From Kordiimonas lipolytica (GTDB taxonomy: Bacteria; Pseudomonadota; Alphaproteobacteria; Sphingomonadales; Kordiimonadaceae), in contig NZ_LRUB01000035.1 of the NCBI RefSeq assembly GCF_001550065.1, positions 186,001 through 250,000 of the forward strand: a stretch of 64,000 nt of DNA. The letters run 5' to 3'. A program made the position numbers and the translations under genes. Shown piece by piece: positions 27,921 through 36,592 of the stretch (position 1 is the first letter of the stretch; the number at the start of each line of letters is the position of its first letter). The notes beneath the pieces are model-generated. The model was not told the DNA's origin. It saw only the letters and a program-made list of their open reading frames with translations, and did no database searches.

Positions 27921-29608
27921 AACATGCTGCCCGGGTCCAGTTGGTCAAGGGCTTCGCTGAATTGCTCGCGGGCTTTGGCGATATCCGATTCTTTCTGGCT
28001 ATCGAGCACACTCTCGAATTCTGCCAGATAGCGTCCGATCAGGGTCCGCCGCTCCCCAAGGGATGTCAGGTACAGCTTCTCCGCCCGGGAAATCAGAATC
28101 AGATTTTCCTCTTTTTCGCGGGGATGGAACTTGAGGCCAGCCAGCCGGGCGCGCGATTTTTCAATTTCTTCCTGCGTCAGGGACCCTGGCGACTGCTCGA
28201 TCACATGATTGATGACCTGGCCGGTGCTGTTGATCTTAACATCAACCTCCAGGAGGCCGTTCATGTCGTAGCTGTAGCGCACGTCAATTGTCTGCTCACC
28301 TGCCGGGCCTTTGGGCACTGTGACGGCAACAGAGCCCAGGAAAATATTCTGCTCCACCAGCCGATGCTCGCCCTGGAATACGTTGACCTCCATGCGCCGC
28401 TGATTTTTTACGACCGTCGCCAGGGTCTCGACATGGCTTGTGGGTACGACGCTGTTGCGTTCGATAAGCGGCAGGAAAAAGCCCGCCTTGCCGGAACCAG
28501 ATGGGTCGACCACCTCTGTTCCCAGCGTGTAGGGGCATACGTCTGTCAGGACAACATCATCCAGCGTCTTGTCGCGCGCCTTGAGGCCAGCCTGCACAGC
28601 GGCCCCCATGGCGACAACAAGATCCGGGTCAAGGTGACCGGCTGGGATGCGCTTGAAAAGAGTGCCAACCATATTGCGGAAGACGGGCATGCGCGTCGCG
28701 CCGCCTACCAGCAAAACCTCGGTCACATCAGGAACCCTGAGGCTGGCATCGCGCAGGGCTTGTTCGATGGGGTGGCGCACCCGCATCAATTGGGGCTGGG
28801 TGCATTCCTTGAACCATTCAGGAGTGGCCTCGAAGCGCACGGCTTTGCCGCCCAGGTCCAGCTCTATGGCCATGCTGTCCTGTGTGTGGATTTTGCGTTT
28901 GACCTGCTCAAGCCGGTCATAGAGCTGCTGCAACTCAGACTTTCCAAGCTTATCCTTGTCGATACCCACGGCTTTGCAGAAGCTGCCAACCATCGCCTCA
29001 AGGAAGTCTTCCCCGCCCAGGAAATTGTCCCCCGCGCTGGCGTGAACTTCCATAATCCCGTCGAAATACTCAAGGATGGACACATCGAAGGTGCCACCGC
29101 CCATATCCAGGACGACAAACATGCCTTCCGCCCGTTCATGCAGCCCGTATGCGAGCGCCGCAGCTGTCGGCTCGTTGATCAAACGTCGGACAGTCAGCCC
29201 GGCAATTTCCCCGGCCTGCTTGGTGGCATGTCGCTGATTGTCGTTGAAATAGGCTGGTACGCTGATGATGGCTTCGGTCACTTCCTCGCCCAGATGGGCT
29301 TCGGCATCTTCCTTGAGGGCCTTAAGGACAAACGCGGATAGCTCCGTTGCGGTGAAGCGTTTTTTGCCAAGGCTCACCTGATGGTTCGTGCCCATCAGGC
29401 GCTTGAACACCCCCACCGTGTTGTCTGGGTGGGTGATCAGCCGGTTCTTGGCCACCTTGCCAACAATGACATTGTTGTCGCCGTCCAGCCCGACCACCGA
29501 AGGCGTCAGGTAATCACCACTTCTGTTGGGGATCAGCTCAACTTCGCCATCCCGCCAGAAACCGCAGGCGCTATTGGTTGTTCCTAAATCAATTCCGATA
29601 ATTGTCAT
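27917..29608 (-). CDS. HscC-type Hsp70 chaperone
   Basis: A 563-residue Hsp70. The ATPase domain shows IGIDLGTTNSACGFW, the phosphate-2 VVLDMGGGTFDVSIL, INEPTAAALAYG and LLVGGATRMP. The substrate-binding domain is short and the helical lid is reduced compared with DnaK (about 640), as in the HscC class. HscC in E. coli works with dedicated J-proteins; here a J/RDD membrane protein is translationally coupled just downstream. The client is unknown. The ribosome site is weak. It is divergent from the M48 protease gene. Confidence 0.88.
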   Translation of the reverse strand: MTIIGIDLGTTNSACGFWRDGEVELIPNRSGDYLTPSVVGLDGDNNVIVGKVAKNRLITHPDNTVGVFKRLMGTNHQVSLGKKRFTATELSAFVLKALKEDAEAHLGEEVTEAIISVPAYFNDNQRHATKQAGEIAGLTVRRLINEPTAAALAYGLHERAEGMFVVLDMGGGTFDVSILEYFDGIMEVHASAGDNFLGGEDFLEAMVGSFCKAVGIDKDKLGKSELQQLYDRLEQVKRKIHTQDSMAIELDLGGKAVRFEATPEWFKECTQPQLMRVRHPIEQALRDASLRVPDVTEVLLVGGATRMPVFRNMVGTLFKRIPAGHLDPDLVVAMGAAVQAGLKARDKTLDDVVLTDVCPYTLGTEVVDPSGSGKAGFFLPLIERNSVVPTSHVETLATVVKNQRRMEVNVFQGEHRLVEQNIFLGSVAVTVPKGPAGEQTIDVRYSYDMNGLLEVDVKINSTGQVINHVIEQSPGSLTQEEIEKSRARLAGLKFHPREKEENLILISRAEKLYLTSLGERRTLIGRYLAEFESVLDSQKESDIAKAREQFSEALDQLDPGSML

Positions 29609-29748
29609 ACCAACTTCACAAGCTGCTGTTTCAGGGATTAGGATATGGAAGCATGAAGCATCATGTCTGGCATAGTGTTTTCATGACATGGATGTGTCAA
29701 TGTTCGTATCGGATATTGCTTCGATCAAACAAGGCGGAGGACGGCGAA

Positions 29749-30528
29749 ATGAAAATGATAAAGGGCGTGTTGCTGGGGGCCGGGTTGTTGCTTGTGACGG
29801 CCTGTATGACAACCAACGAGGTGACTGGTCGGTCCCAGTTCATCATCATTCCCCCCAGCCAGGATGCCGCCCTTGGCCTTGAGGCCATGAACGAAGTCAA
29901 AAAGTCAGCTCCAGTTCAGACCTCGGGGCCGATGGCAGAAAGGGTGCAGCGCATCGGTGCCCGCATCGTTGCCATATCTGACGCACCGAACCTGGGCTGG
30001 GAATTCGTTGTGATCGACGAGCCTGTCCTGAACGCCTGGGCGCTGCCTGGCGGAAAGGTGGCCATTTACAGCAAGATGGTCGAAAGCTTCACATCCGACG
30101 AAGAACTGGCTGCAGTGATCGGGCATGAGATTGCTCACGCGGTGCTGCGCCACGGCGCAGAACAGATGAGCCGTGCCCAGATGCAGAACCTGCTGATCAT
30201 CGGTGCTGGCGTGGCCGTTGGTGCAACGACAGAGGATGATGAAACTGCCCAGATGGCAGTTGGCCTCGCCTCGCTTGCGACAGCCGGCTTTGTGCAGTTG
30301 CCCCATAGCCGCAAGATGGAGCTGGAGGCCGACCATGTAGGCACCATGTATATGGCCAAGGCGGGGTATGACCCACGCGCGTCTGTTCGGCTTTGGCAGC
30401 GCATGAAGACGCTGAAGGAAGGTGGGGGGCAGCCTCCGACCTTCCTGTCCACACACCCGTCGGACGACAAGCGCATTTCACGCCTTGAGGAACGCATGGA
30501 AGAATATCTTTCCTACTACCGGAAATAA
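29749..30528 (+). CDS. M48 family lipoprotein metalloprotease
   Basis: A 259-residue zinc protease. The N-terminus MKMIKGVLLGAGLLLVTAC is a lipoprotein signal with Cys19 as the lipidation site. The zinc motif HEIAH is at residues 126-130 and the third ligand is in MELEADHVG. It resembles BepA/YfgC/LoiP-type periplasmic proteases that act on misassembled outer-membrane proteins; no TPR part follows. The ATG at 29749 follows AGGCGGAGG. It is divergent from the Hsp70 pair, so a shared stress-linked control is possible but not shown. Confidence 0.9.
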   Translation: MKMIKGVLLGAGLLLVTACMTTNEVTGRSQFIIIPPSQDAALGLEAMNEVKKSAPVQTSGPMAERVQRIGARIVAISDAPNLGWEFVVIDEPVLNAWALPGGKVAIYSKMVESFTSDEELAAVIGHEIAHAVLRHGAEQMSRAQMQNLLIIGAGVAVGATTEDDETAQMAVGLASLATAGFVQLPHSRKMELEADHVGTMYMAKAGYDPRASVRLWQRMKTLKEGGGQPPTFLSTHPSDDKRISRLEERMEEYLSYYRK

Positions 30529-30638
30529 TAAAAGTTTAATAAAAACAATTAGGTAACTTGTCTGTTTGGTAATCTTTTGTCACGTTTTGGGACAGGGAGT
30601 GCAGAACGCGCGCAAATGCGCCCAACAGGCAGGGCAAA

Positions 30639-31043
30639 ATGACCGAACATGAAATCCATCAGTTGGCGCAAGACTATATAGGGTATTTTGCCCTTGGCGC
30701 AGAGGCGCAAGACGCGCAGTTCAAGGCTGTGGAAAAGCTATGGAAGCTGTGCCGGGAAGACCCGTCCATCGGCTTCCGGGTGATCTGGGTCGCGGTCAAT
30801 CTTGTGAACGCGGACAATCTGAAAGCGCTGTCGTTCCTTGGTACAGGGCCACTGGAAGACCTGATCAAATTTCACGGAAACGAATATCTGAATCTCATGA
30901 TCGAGGCTGCGCGCGAGAATGCAAATTTTTGCGTGGCGCTTTCCTGTGTCTGGCGGCATGCCGTCAGCGAAAATGCCTGGGCGGAGCTGAGTGGCGCCAT
31001 GCCGCAAATCCGTGCGTCTCATGGACGGATGCAGCCTGCTTAA
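30639..31043 (+). CDS. Small DUF6869-like protein
   Basis: A 134-residue soluble helical protein with a pattern VEKLWKLCREDPSIGFRVIWVAVN, then a GPLEDLIKFHGNEYL motif and ALSCVWRH near the end. This arrangement recalls DUF6869, whose function is unknown; the family assignment is from memory and moderate. A 110-base AT-rich gap upstream probably holds its promoter. It converges on nadC. Confidence 0.65.
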   Translation: MTEHEIHQLAQDYIGYFALGAEAQDAQFKAVEKLWKLCREDPSIGFRVIWVAVNLVNADNLKALSFLGTGPLEDLIKFHGNEYLNLMIEAARENANFCVALSCVWRHAVSENAWAELSGAMPQIRASHGRMQPA

Positions 31044-31061
31044 AGCACAACCTTTTTGGAG

Positions 31062-31901
31062 TTAGGCGAAATCGAGGCCGATATCTACAGCGGGCGCTGA
31101 TTGGGTCAGTCTGCCGACGGAGATATAATCCACACCTGTTTCAGCAATAGACCTGATGGTATTGAGGTTCACACCACCTGAGGCTTCACATGGGATGGCA
31201 CCATCCACAATCGCGCGCGCCTGCCTGAGCATCGCGGGCGGCATGTTGTCCAGAAGCAGGCTATTGGCACCTGCCTTCACTGCTTCGCGCACCTGCTCAA
31301 GTGTATCGCATTCAACCTGGATGTCATTGCGGCCTGCGGCTTTGGCACCCGCCACAGCTTTCTCAACCGAGCCGGCGACAGCGATATGGTTGTCCTTGAT
31401 CATCACGGCATCAAACAGGCCCATACGGTGGTTCTTCGCGCCGCCCATCGCGGTAGCGTACTTGCCAAGTTTCCTAAGGCCAGGGATGGTTTTCCGTGTA
31501 TCCAGAAGCGTGGCGCCGGTGCCCTTGATCTGGTCTACATATTGGCGGGTCAGCGTTGCGATACCCGACAGGTGCTGCACGATATTCAGCGCAGTGCGCT
31601 CGGCGGACAGCATGGCTCTGGCCTTGCCTTCAACCCGCATGATGGCGGTGCCGGGGTCGACCTTGTCGCCGTCGTGGGCAAAGAACTCGATCGTGCAGTC
31701 AGGGTCAAGCCGCCTGAAGATGGGGGTCGTCAGCGGCAGGCCAGCCAGCACCATCACTTCGCGGGCATTCATGGTGGCCGTCAGGCGCGCGTCCTCGGGG
31801 ATCACCGTTTCGCAGGTTACATCACCCGTGGCGATGTCTTCCGCGAAAGCGGTGTCGATAAAGGCGTCGATTTCCGCCGTCGAGAGTGGAAAATCGGTCA
31901 T
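31062..31901 (-). CDS. nadC: Nicotinate-nucleotide pyrophosphorylase (carboxylating)
   Basis: NadC converts quinolinate and PRPP to nicotinate mononucleotide in de novo NAD synthesis. The protein (279 residues) shows AEDIATGDVTCETVIP, the ERTALNIVQHLSGIAT helix, LDTRKTIPGLRKLGKYA with active-site Arg and Lys residues, and the barrel end EASGGVNLNTIRSIAETGVDYISVG. It lies 23 bases downstream of nadA in the same direction. Confidence 0.96.
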   Translation of the reverse strand: MTDFPLSTAEIDAFIDTAFAEDIATGDVTCETVIPEDARLTATMNAREVMVLAGLPLTTPIFRRLDPDCTIEFFAHDGDKVDPGTAIMRVEGKARAMLSAERTALNIVQHLSGIATLTRQYVDQIKGTGATLLDTRKTIPGLRKLGKYATAMGGAKNHRMGLFDAVMIKDNHIAVAGSVEKAVAGAKAAGRNDIQVECDTLEQVREAVKAGANSLLLDNMPPAMLRQARAIVDGAIPCEASGGVNLNTIRSIAETGVDYISVGRLTQSAPAVDIGLDFA

Positions 31902-31926
31902 GTGCCTTGCTCCCTGGCGGATATGA

Positions 31927-32925
31927 TTACGCGCCGATGGCGGATACGTCTTTGCCGGTATTGATGGCCGCGCTCAGTTCCAGCATCTTGCGAAGTGGCT
32001 TTTCCGCAGCCTCGCGAGTCTCTTCATCAAGCTCAATCTCAGGCCCTTCGTCACGCAGGCAAAGATACAGCTTTTCCATAGTGTTGAGCGCCATGAACGG
32101 GCAGGTGTTGCAGCTGCAATTGCCGTCTGCGCCCGGTGCACCGATGAAGGTTTTCTCTGGCGACGCTTTTTCCATCTGGTGGATGATGTGCGGCTCAGTG
32201 GCCACAATGACGGTGTCGCTCTCTGTTTCTGATGCGAACTTGAGGATCGAGCTGGTGGAGCCAACATGGTCTGCGTGCTGCACGATGTTATCCGGGCACT
32301 CAGGGTGCGCGGCGACCGGCGCGTTCGGGTGCTTGGCCTTCAGCTTGATCAGCTCTTTTTCGCTGAACAGTTCGTGGACAATACAGGTGCCTTGCCACAA
32401 AAGCATATCGCGGCCCAGCTTGCGCGACAGGTACCCGCCCAAGTGACGGTCTGGCGCGAAGATGACCTTCTGGTCTGCGGGCAGCGAGCTTACGATATGT
32501 TCGGCGTTTGAGCTGGTCACGATAATGTCTGTCAGGGCCTTCACGGCGGCTGAGCAGTTGATGTAGCTCAGCACCATATGGTCCGGGTGGGCTTTCACAA
32601 ACTTCTCGAATTCGTCCGGGGGGCAGCTGTCTTCAAGGCTGCAGCCTGCGGCCAGGTCAGGCAGTACCACTTTTTTCTGTGGGCTCAGGATTTTGGCGAC
32701 TTCGGCCATGAAGCGCACACCACAGAAGACGATCATGTCGGCATCGGTTTCCGCTGCCTTGCGCGAGAGGTCGAGGCTGTCGCCCACAAAATCTGCGATG
32801 TCCTGGATTTCCGGTGCCTGATAATAATGTGCCAGGATAACCGCATTCTTTTCTTTACGCAGGCGCTGGATCTCGGCCACGAGGTCGAGGGTGGGATCAA
32901 CAGCGGTGCTCGTTTGCAAATTCAT
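31927..32925 (-). CDS. nadA: Quinolinate synthase
   Basis: NadA condenses iminoaspartate with dihydroxyacetone phosphate using a [4Fe-4S] cluster. Expected cluster cysteines are visible in [20 protein letters not shown] and [29 protein letters not shown] is the typical N-terminal motif. I use the ATG at 32925, preceded by GCAGGAG; an in-frame GTG five codons upstream would swallow this ribosome site. No nadB (L-aspartate oxidase) lies beside it. Confidence 0.95.
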   Translation of the reverse strand: MNLQTSTAVDPTLDLVAEIQRLRKEKNAVILAHYYQAPEIQDIADFVGDSLDLSRKAAETDADMIVFCGVRFMAEVAKILSPQKKVVLPDLAAGCSLEDSCPPDEFEKFVKAHPDHMVLSYINCSAAVKALTDIIVTSSNAEHIVSSLPADQKVIFAPDRHLGGYLSRKLGRDMLLWQGTCIVHELFSEKELIKLKAKHPNAPVAAHPECPDNIVQHADHVGSTSSILKFASETESDTVIVATEPHIIHQMEKASPEKTFIGAPGADGNCSCNTCPFMALNTMEKLYLCLRDEGPEIELDEETREAAEKPLRKMLELSAAINTGKDVSAIGA

Positions 32926-33000
32926 GTCAGTCTCCTGCACGCAATACTAAAAACCTATTGGTGCCGCATAGATAGCCCCACGAAAGCCTAAAGGCAAGGC

Positions 33001-33909
33001 TTAGGCGGGAAGGCGATATTCGCTCATTAGTGTTGCTGGCCCATCGGTCATCACGCGGCCTTCATCCACCAGCGCAATCAGGTGCCCAAGCACGGACCGG
33101 GCGGCCGCTGGATGCAGCGCTTTGTTCACATCTTTATACATGCGGCTGACCATTATATCGATGGTCAAAGGGCCATCTTCAAGATGCCTCAGAATTTGGC
33201 CTTCGCGCATACGCCGGTGGGTGATGATGCCGCGAATGAAGGGTTCGGGGTCTTCGACTGCCGGGCCGTGGGTTGGCAAAAGGCGCTTTGGCTTTTCCTC
33301 AATCGTACGCTTGAGGCTTTTTAGATACGCGCGCATGTCGCCGTCAGGCGGGGAAATCACTGTCGTGGCCCATCCCATGATATGGTCGCCGCAGAACAGG
33401 GTCTGTTCTTCTTCCAGCATGAAGCACAGATGGTTGGCGGTGTGGCCGGGGGTAAAGATGGCACGCAGGGTCCAACTGTCGCCAGATACACGGTCGCCGT
33501 CCGCCAGCTTGTGGTCTGGCATGAAGGCATGATCCGCGCCAGCTTCCACTTCCTCGCCGTCAAGGCCACCCTTCCGGCCTGCGCCGTGGGGGCCGAAGGC
33601 GTATATCGGGGCACCTGTTTTATCGCTGAGCCAGGCGCTGAGGGGCGAATGGTCGATATGACTGTGGGTTACCATTATGTGGCTGATGGTTTTTCCCTTG
33701 GTTGCCTCAAGGATGGCGTTGCCGTGGGCTTCCATCATCGGCCCGGGGTCGATCACAGCCACATTCTGGCCACTACCCACAATGTAGGTGCCGGTGCCGG
33801 TGTAGGTGTATGGGCTTGGGTTTTTGCACAAAACGCGGGTGATCAGCGGGGAAATGGTCTCCGCTTCGCCGTATGGGGCATTCAGGTCATGGATGAAATC
33901 GGCGCTCAT
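33001..33909 (-). CDS. MBL-fold metallohydrolase (LACTB2-like)
   Basis: A 302-residue cytoplasmic metallo-beta-lactamase-fold protein. The metal motif is H82-S-H84-I-D86-H87, with further ligands in FTPGHTANH and LFCGDHIMGW. A C-terminal winged-helix-like part follows LLPTHGPAVEDP. The organisation matches the LACTB2-like group, which includes RNA or thioester hydrolases; substrate unknown. The ATG at 33909 has GGAG upstream; a longer in-frame version reaches into non-conserved sequence. Confidence 0.85.
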   Translation of the reverse strand: MSADFIHDLNAPYGEAETISPLITRVLCKNPSPYTYTGTGTYIVGSGQNVAVIDPGPMMEAHGNAILEATKGKTISHIMVTHSHIDHSPLSAWLSDKTGAPIYAFGPHGAGRKGGLDGEEVEAGADHAFMPDHKLADGDRVSGDSWTLRAIFTPGHTANHLCFMLEEEQTLFCGDHIMGWATTVISPPDGDMRAYLKSLKRTIEEKPKRLLPTHGPAVEDPEPFIRGIITHRRMREGQILRHLEDGPLTIDIMVSRMYKDVNKALHPAAARSVLGHLIALVDEGRVMTDGPATLMSEYRLPA

Positions 33910-34062
33910 AAGGTCTCCAAAGGCATGTCCAATGGGTAACCTGTGTCGCATTCGCTGAAAAGCAAAATGACAGAAATCTGATTTTTTGGGAAGGGTGGTT
34001 CGGAGCCGACCGCACCAAAGCGGATTGAGGTGGGGCAAGAGGCGCGGCCGACTCCAATGGCT

Positions 34063-34140
34063 GGGTCTTCAACAAATTGGCAGCTGCGAAGACCCGAAAC
34101 TCAGGAACCTGGTATCTGGTGGCAGCCGGAGTGCCAGGTT
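34063..34140 (+). other. Two adjacent strong hairpins in the leader of the permease operon
   Basis: GGGTCTTC (34063-34070) pairs with GAAGACCC (34088-34095). Ten bases later AACCTGGTAT (34106-34115) can pair along its whole length, with G-U wobbles, with GTGCCAGGTT (34131-34140), and CTGG/CCGG extends it inside. As RNA this would be two stable stem-loops. No known riboswitch consensus was recognised. Confidence 0.45.
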
Positions 34141-34237
34141 CGCCTTCATAGTCGCAAACCCCGTGCCAGAAATGATGCCTTTGATTTTCAACAGTTTGGA
34201 GGGCTATAAAAAGAACATCAGCTCATTCTGTGCCGAC

Positions 34238-34280
34238 TTGGGACAGAGTTGTCCCAATATGAGACATGTTCATGTGTCTC
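34238..34280. promoter_or_regulatory. Tandem inverted repeats, candidate operator
   Basis: TTGGGACA (34238-34245) and TGTCCCAA (34250-34257) form a perfect 8-bp inverted repeat. GAGACA (34261-34266) and TGTCTC (34275-34280) form a second. Both are 20 bases long and their centres are 23 bases apart, about two helix turns. They lie 120 bases before the permease start and look like binding sites for a dimeric regulator. Confidence 0.4.
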
Positions 34281-34399
34281 GATTTGATCCAGAATGGGGC
34301 GCTTTATCTTCAGCGGCTTCTTCAGTGACATCTATAAAAGCGCTAGGTGGGGGCGGCTGTTTCCGCTAGGGTTTTTCCGGGATCAGGGGAGGAGATTTT

Positions 34400-35716
34400 A
34401 TGGGGGACTATCAAACCCGCCGCGTGATGGGGTTCTGGCGTACCTGGGGGCTTTCTGTTGGCATGATGGTGGGCTCGGGCGTTTTCATGTTGCCAACCGT
34501 TCTTGCGCCCTATGGGGCATACGCGTTGGCGGGGTGGCTGGTGACTGGGCTGGGCACCATCGCACTAGCTTACTCGCTCTGCTATATGGCGAAACGCATC
34601 ACCGCAACGGGCGGGCCTTATGCCTATAGCCGCGCGGGCTTCGGCGATTTCGTCGGGTTTCAGATGGCCTGGGGTTACTGGATTTCCCTATGGATTGCCG
34701 TTGCGGCCGTTACCGTGGCCTTCATAGGGTATCTGTCTGAATTTTTCCCAGCACTCAAGACTTCGCCTACGCTATCGGTACTTGTGGGACTGTCCCTTAT
34801 TTGGATTCTTGTATTCATCAATTGCCGCAGTGTGCGCGGCTCTAGCGCGCTGCAGTTGATTACCACCCTTGCCAAATTCCTGCCGCTTCTTTTCCTCGCG
34901 CTCGTGGGGCTGGTGAGCGTCGAAAGCACGAATTTTGCGTCCATGAAAGAACCCGCCGACGGGCTTGATGCCACCATTGCAGCCAGTGCGCTTGCCATGT
35001 GGGCCTTTATCGGGTTTGAGGTGGCGACCGTACCAGCAGGCGAAGTGCAGGACCCGGCCCGCACCATTCCCCGCGCCACTATGGCCGGTGTTCTTGCTGT
35101 GACCATCCTTTATTTTGCCGTAACCGTTGCAGCCTTTGGCCTGTTGCCTGCGGATGAGTTGATGAATTCAACAGCACCGCTTGCGGACGCGGCATCTGCC
35201 TTGGTGGGCCCAGTTGGGGCAACTGTTATTGGCGTGATCGCGCTGATTGCTACCAGTAGCGGCGTGAACGCCAACCTATTCGCAGCCGGGCAGATGCCCA
35301 TGGCTGCCGCACTCGATGGCCTGTTCCCAAGCCTGTTTGGCATGAAAACAAAATTCGGCACGCCGGCATGGTCTTTCATCATCGGCGGCATTCTGTCGTC
35401 GATTGCGCTGGCGCTCAATTTCGTTAACGGCCTAGTGGTGGCGTTTGAATTTCTGATTTTGCTGTCCACCGTGACGGCCATTTTGCCGGTGGCCATGTCT
35501 GCCGCATCGGCCTGGCTGTATGCGGTGCGTGATCCGCACGCCTCGCGGGGTGTGCATCTGCGCGATACCATCGTGGCCGCAATTGGGTTTGCTTATGCGG
35601 TGTGGATCATTGCCGGGTCAGGGCGGGACAGCGTTTATTGGGCCTTCCTGCTTCTACTGGCAGGGCTACCGATTTATGTTTGGGTTACAAGACAAAGACG
35701 AGAAGGGGCGGAATGA
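34400..35716 (+). CDS. APC-family amino acid/polyamine permease
   Basis: A 438-residue membrane protein with about 12 hydrophobic segments. The first has the APC motif VGMMVGSGVFMLPTVLAPYG, and YMAKRITATGGPYAYSRAGFG follows, as in AdiC/PotE/YjeH-type transporters. MWAFIGFEVATVPAGEVQDP in the middle is the typical TM6-loop region. The ligand is not readable from sequence; the operon suggests an arginine-like, methylated or guanidino compound. A GGGGAGGAG ribosome site precedes the ATG, and its stop overlaps the next ATG by four bases. Confidence 0.88.
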   Translation: MGDYQTRRVMGFWRTWGLSVGMMVGSGVFMLPTVLAPYGAYALAGWLVTGLGTIALAYSLCYMAKRITATGGPYAYSRAGFGDFVGFQMAWGYWISLWIAVAAVTVAFIGYLSEFFPALKTSPTLSVLVGLSLIWILVFINCRSVRGSSALQLITTLAKFLPLLFLALVGLVSVESTNFASMKEPADGLDATIAASALAMWAFIGFEVATVPAGEVQDPARTIPRATMAGVLAVTILYFAVTVAAFGLLPADELMNSTAPLADAASALVGPVGATVIGVIALIATSSGVNANLFAAGQMPMAAALDGLFPSLFGMKTKFGTPAWSFIIGGILSSIALALNFVNGLVVAFEFLILLSTVTAILPVAMSAASAWLYAVRDPHASRGVHLRDTIVAAIGFAYAVWIIAGSGRDSVYWAFLLLLAGLPIYVWVTRQRREGAE

Positions 35717-36591
35717 AGACTATATCCGGTTTGAACGAATATGGCGCGCTGAAGGTTGTAGCAGTAAGGCCGCCCGAGCATGCCTATGTAAGTGACGAAA
35801 AGATCGCAGATGAATGGGAGCGCCTGCGCTTTTATTCCGCACCCAAGCTTGGCCCTGCGATCAATGAACACAAGATTTTCACGGACAAGCTTCGGGCTGC
35901 AGGAGCCGAAGTGATCTCTCTTGGCGGCAATGACGCGCTCACGCTTGATTCCATCTATGCTCGTGACGCGTTGCTCGTGAGCCCCAAGGGCTTGATTTTG
36001 TGCCACATGGGCCGCAAAGGGCGCAGGGGCGAACCGGCGGTGAATGCAAGCTTATTTGAGGCTTTGGGCTATCCGATTTTGGGCGTTATTGAAGCACCGG
36101 GCACTATTGAGGGCGGCGATATCATCTGGCTGGATGACGGTGCCCTGGCCGTGGGCGAGGGCCCGCGCACCAATGCCGAAGGCATCAAGCAGCTTCAGGA
36201 CATTCTGGGGCCTGAAGTGGAAGTGCACACCGTGCCGCTGCCGCCGCCAAGCCACCCTGAGGATGTTTTTCACCTGATGTCCATGATCAGCCCGCTCGAC
36301 CGCGATCTGGCGCTGATCTATCGCCCGCTGATGCCGGACAGCTTCATTAACTGGCTGGAGGCGCGCGGCATCAGCTTTGTTGAAGTGCCGGAAGAGGAAT
36401 TCATCCCCATGGGCTGCAATGTGCTGGCGCTTGGACCCCGCAATATCCTGATGCTGGACCGCCTGCCGGAGACCAAGGCGCGGCTTGAGGCTGCGGGTTG
36501 CACGGTCGATACTTACACAGGCGACGAGATCAGCAGAAAAGGCGAAGGTGGGCCGACCTGCCTGACAAGGCCGCTTGTAAGGGGTGCATAG
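35713..36591 (+). CDS. Amidinotransferase / dimethylarginine-hydrolase-like enzyme
   Basis: A 292-residue member of the guanidino-group modifying superfamily (DDAH, arginine deiminase, amidinotransferases). Supporting features are a YARDALLV segment, GTIEGGDIIWLDDGALAVGEG (substrate-binding acid residues), the His in EDVFHLMSMISPLD and the C-terminal nucleophile Cys283 in GGPTCLTRPL. Length and the terminal Cys fit DDAH-like hydrolases, which release methylamines or ammonia from arginine derivatives. It is coupled to the permease by an ATGA overlap and to the following Rieske gene by close spacing. Confidence 0.85.
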   Translation: MKTISGLNEYGALKVVAVRPPEHAYVSDEKIADEWERLRFYSAPKLGPAINEHKIFTDKLRAAGAEVISLGGNDALTLDSIYARDALLVSPKGLILCHMGRKGRRGEPAVNASLFEALGYPILGVIEAPGTIEGGDIIWLDDGALAVGEGPRTNAEGIKQLQDILGPEVEVHTVPLPPPSHPEDVFHLMSMISPLDRDLALIYRPLMPDSFINWLEARGISFVEVPEEEFIPMGCNVLALGPRNILMLDRLPETKARLEAAGCTVDTYTGDEISRKGEGGPTCLTRPLVRGA

Positions 36592-36592
36592 C

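Larger units (their letters stand above)
33910..34399. other. 490-base region without a gene, rich in inverted repeats
   Basis: No supported coding sequence is found. The region holds two long hairpins at 34063-34140 and two 20-base inverted repeats at 34238-34280, listed separately. Promoters for the - strand MBL gene and the + strand APC permease operon must lie here. The remaining sequence shows nothing I recognise. Confidence 0.6.

Noticed and set aside
27941..29341. 466-codon open frame antisense to the Hsp70 gene
   Set aside because: The Hsp70 motifs on the other strand are complete, and this frame has none.
34063..34140. tRNA-like reading of the hairpins before the permease operon
   Set aside because: I tried to fold it as a tRNA, including a selenocysteine type; arm lengths and invariant bases do not fit.
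34063..34280. Repeats as a CRISPR or insertion-sequence end
   Set aside because: The repeats differ in sequence, have no regular spacers, and no transposase or cas gene is present in the window.
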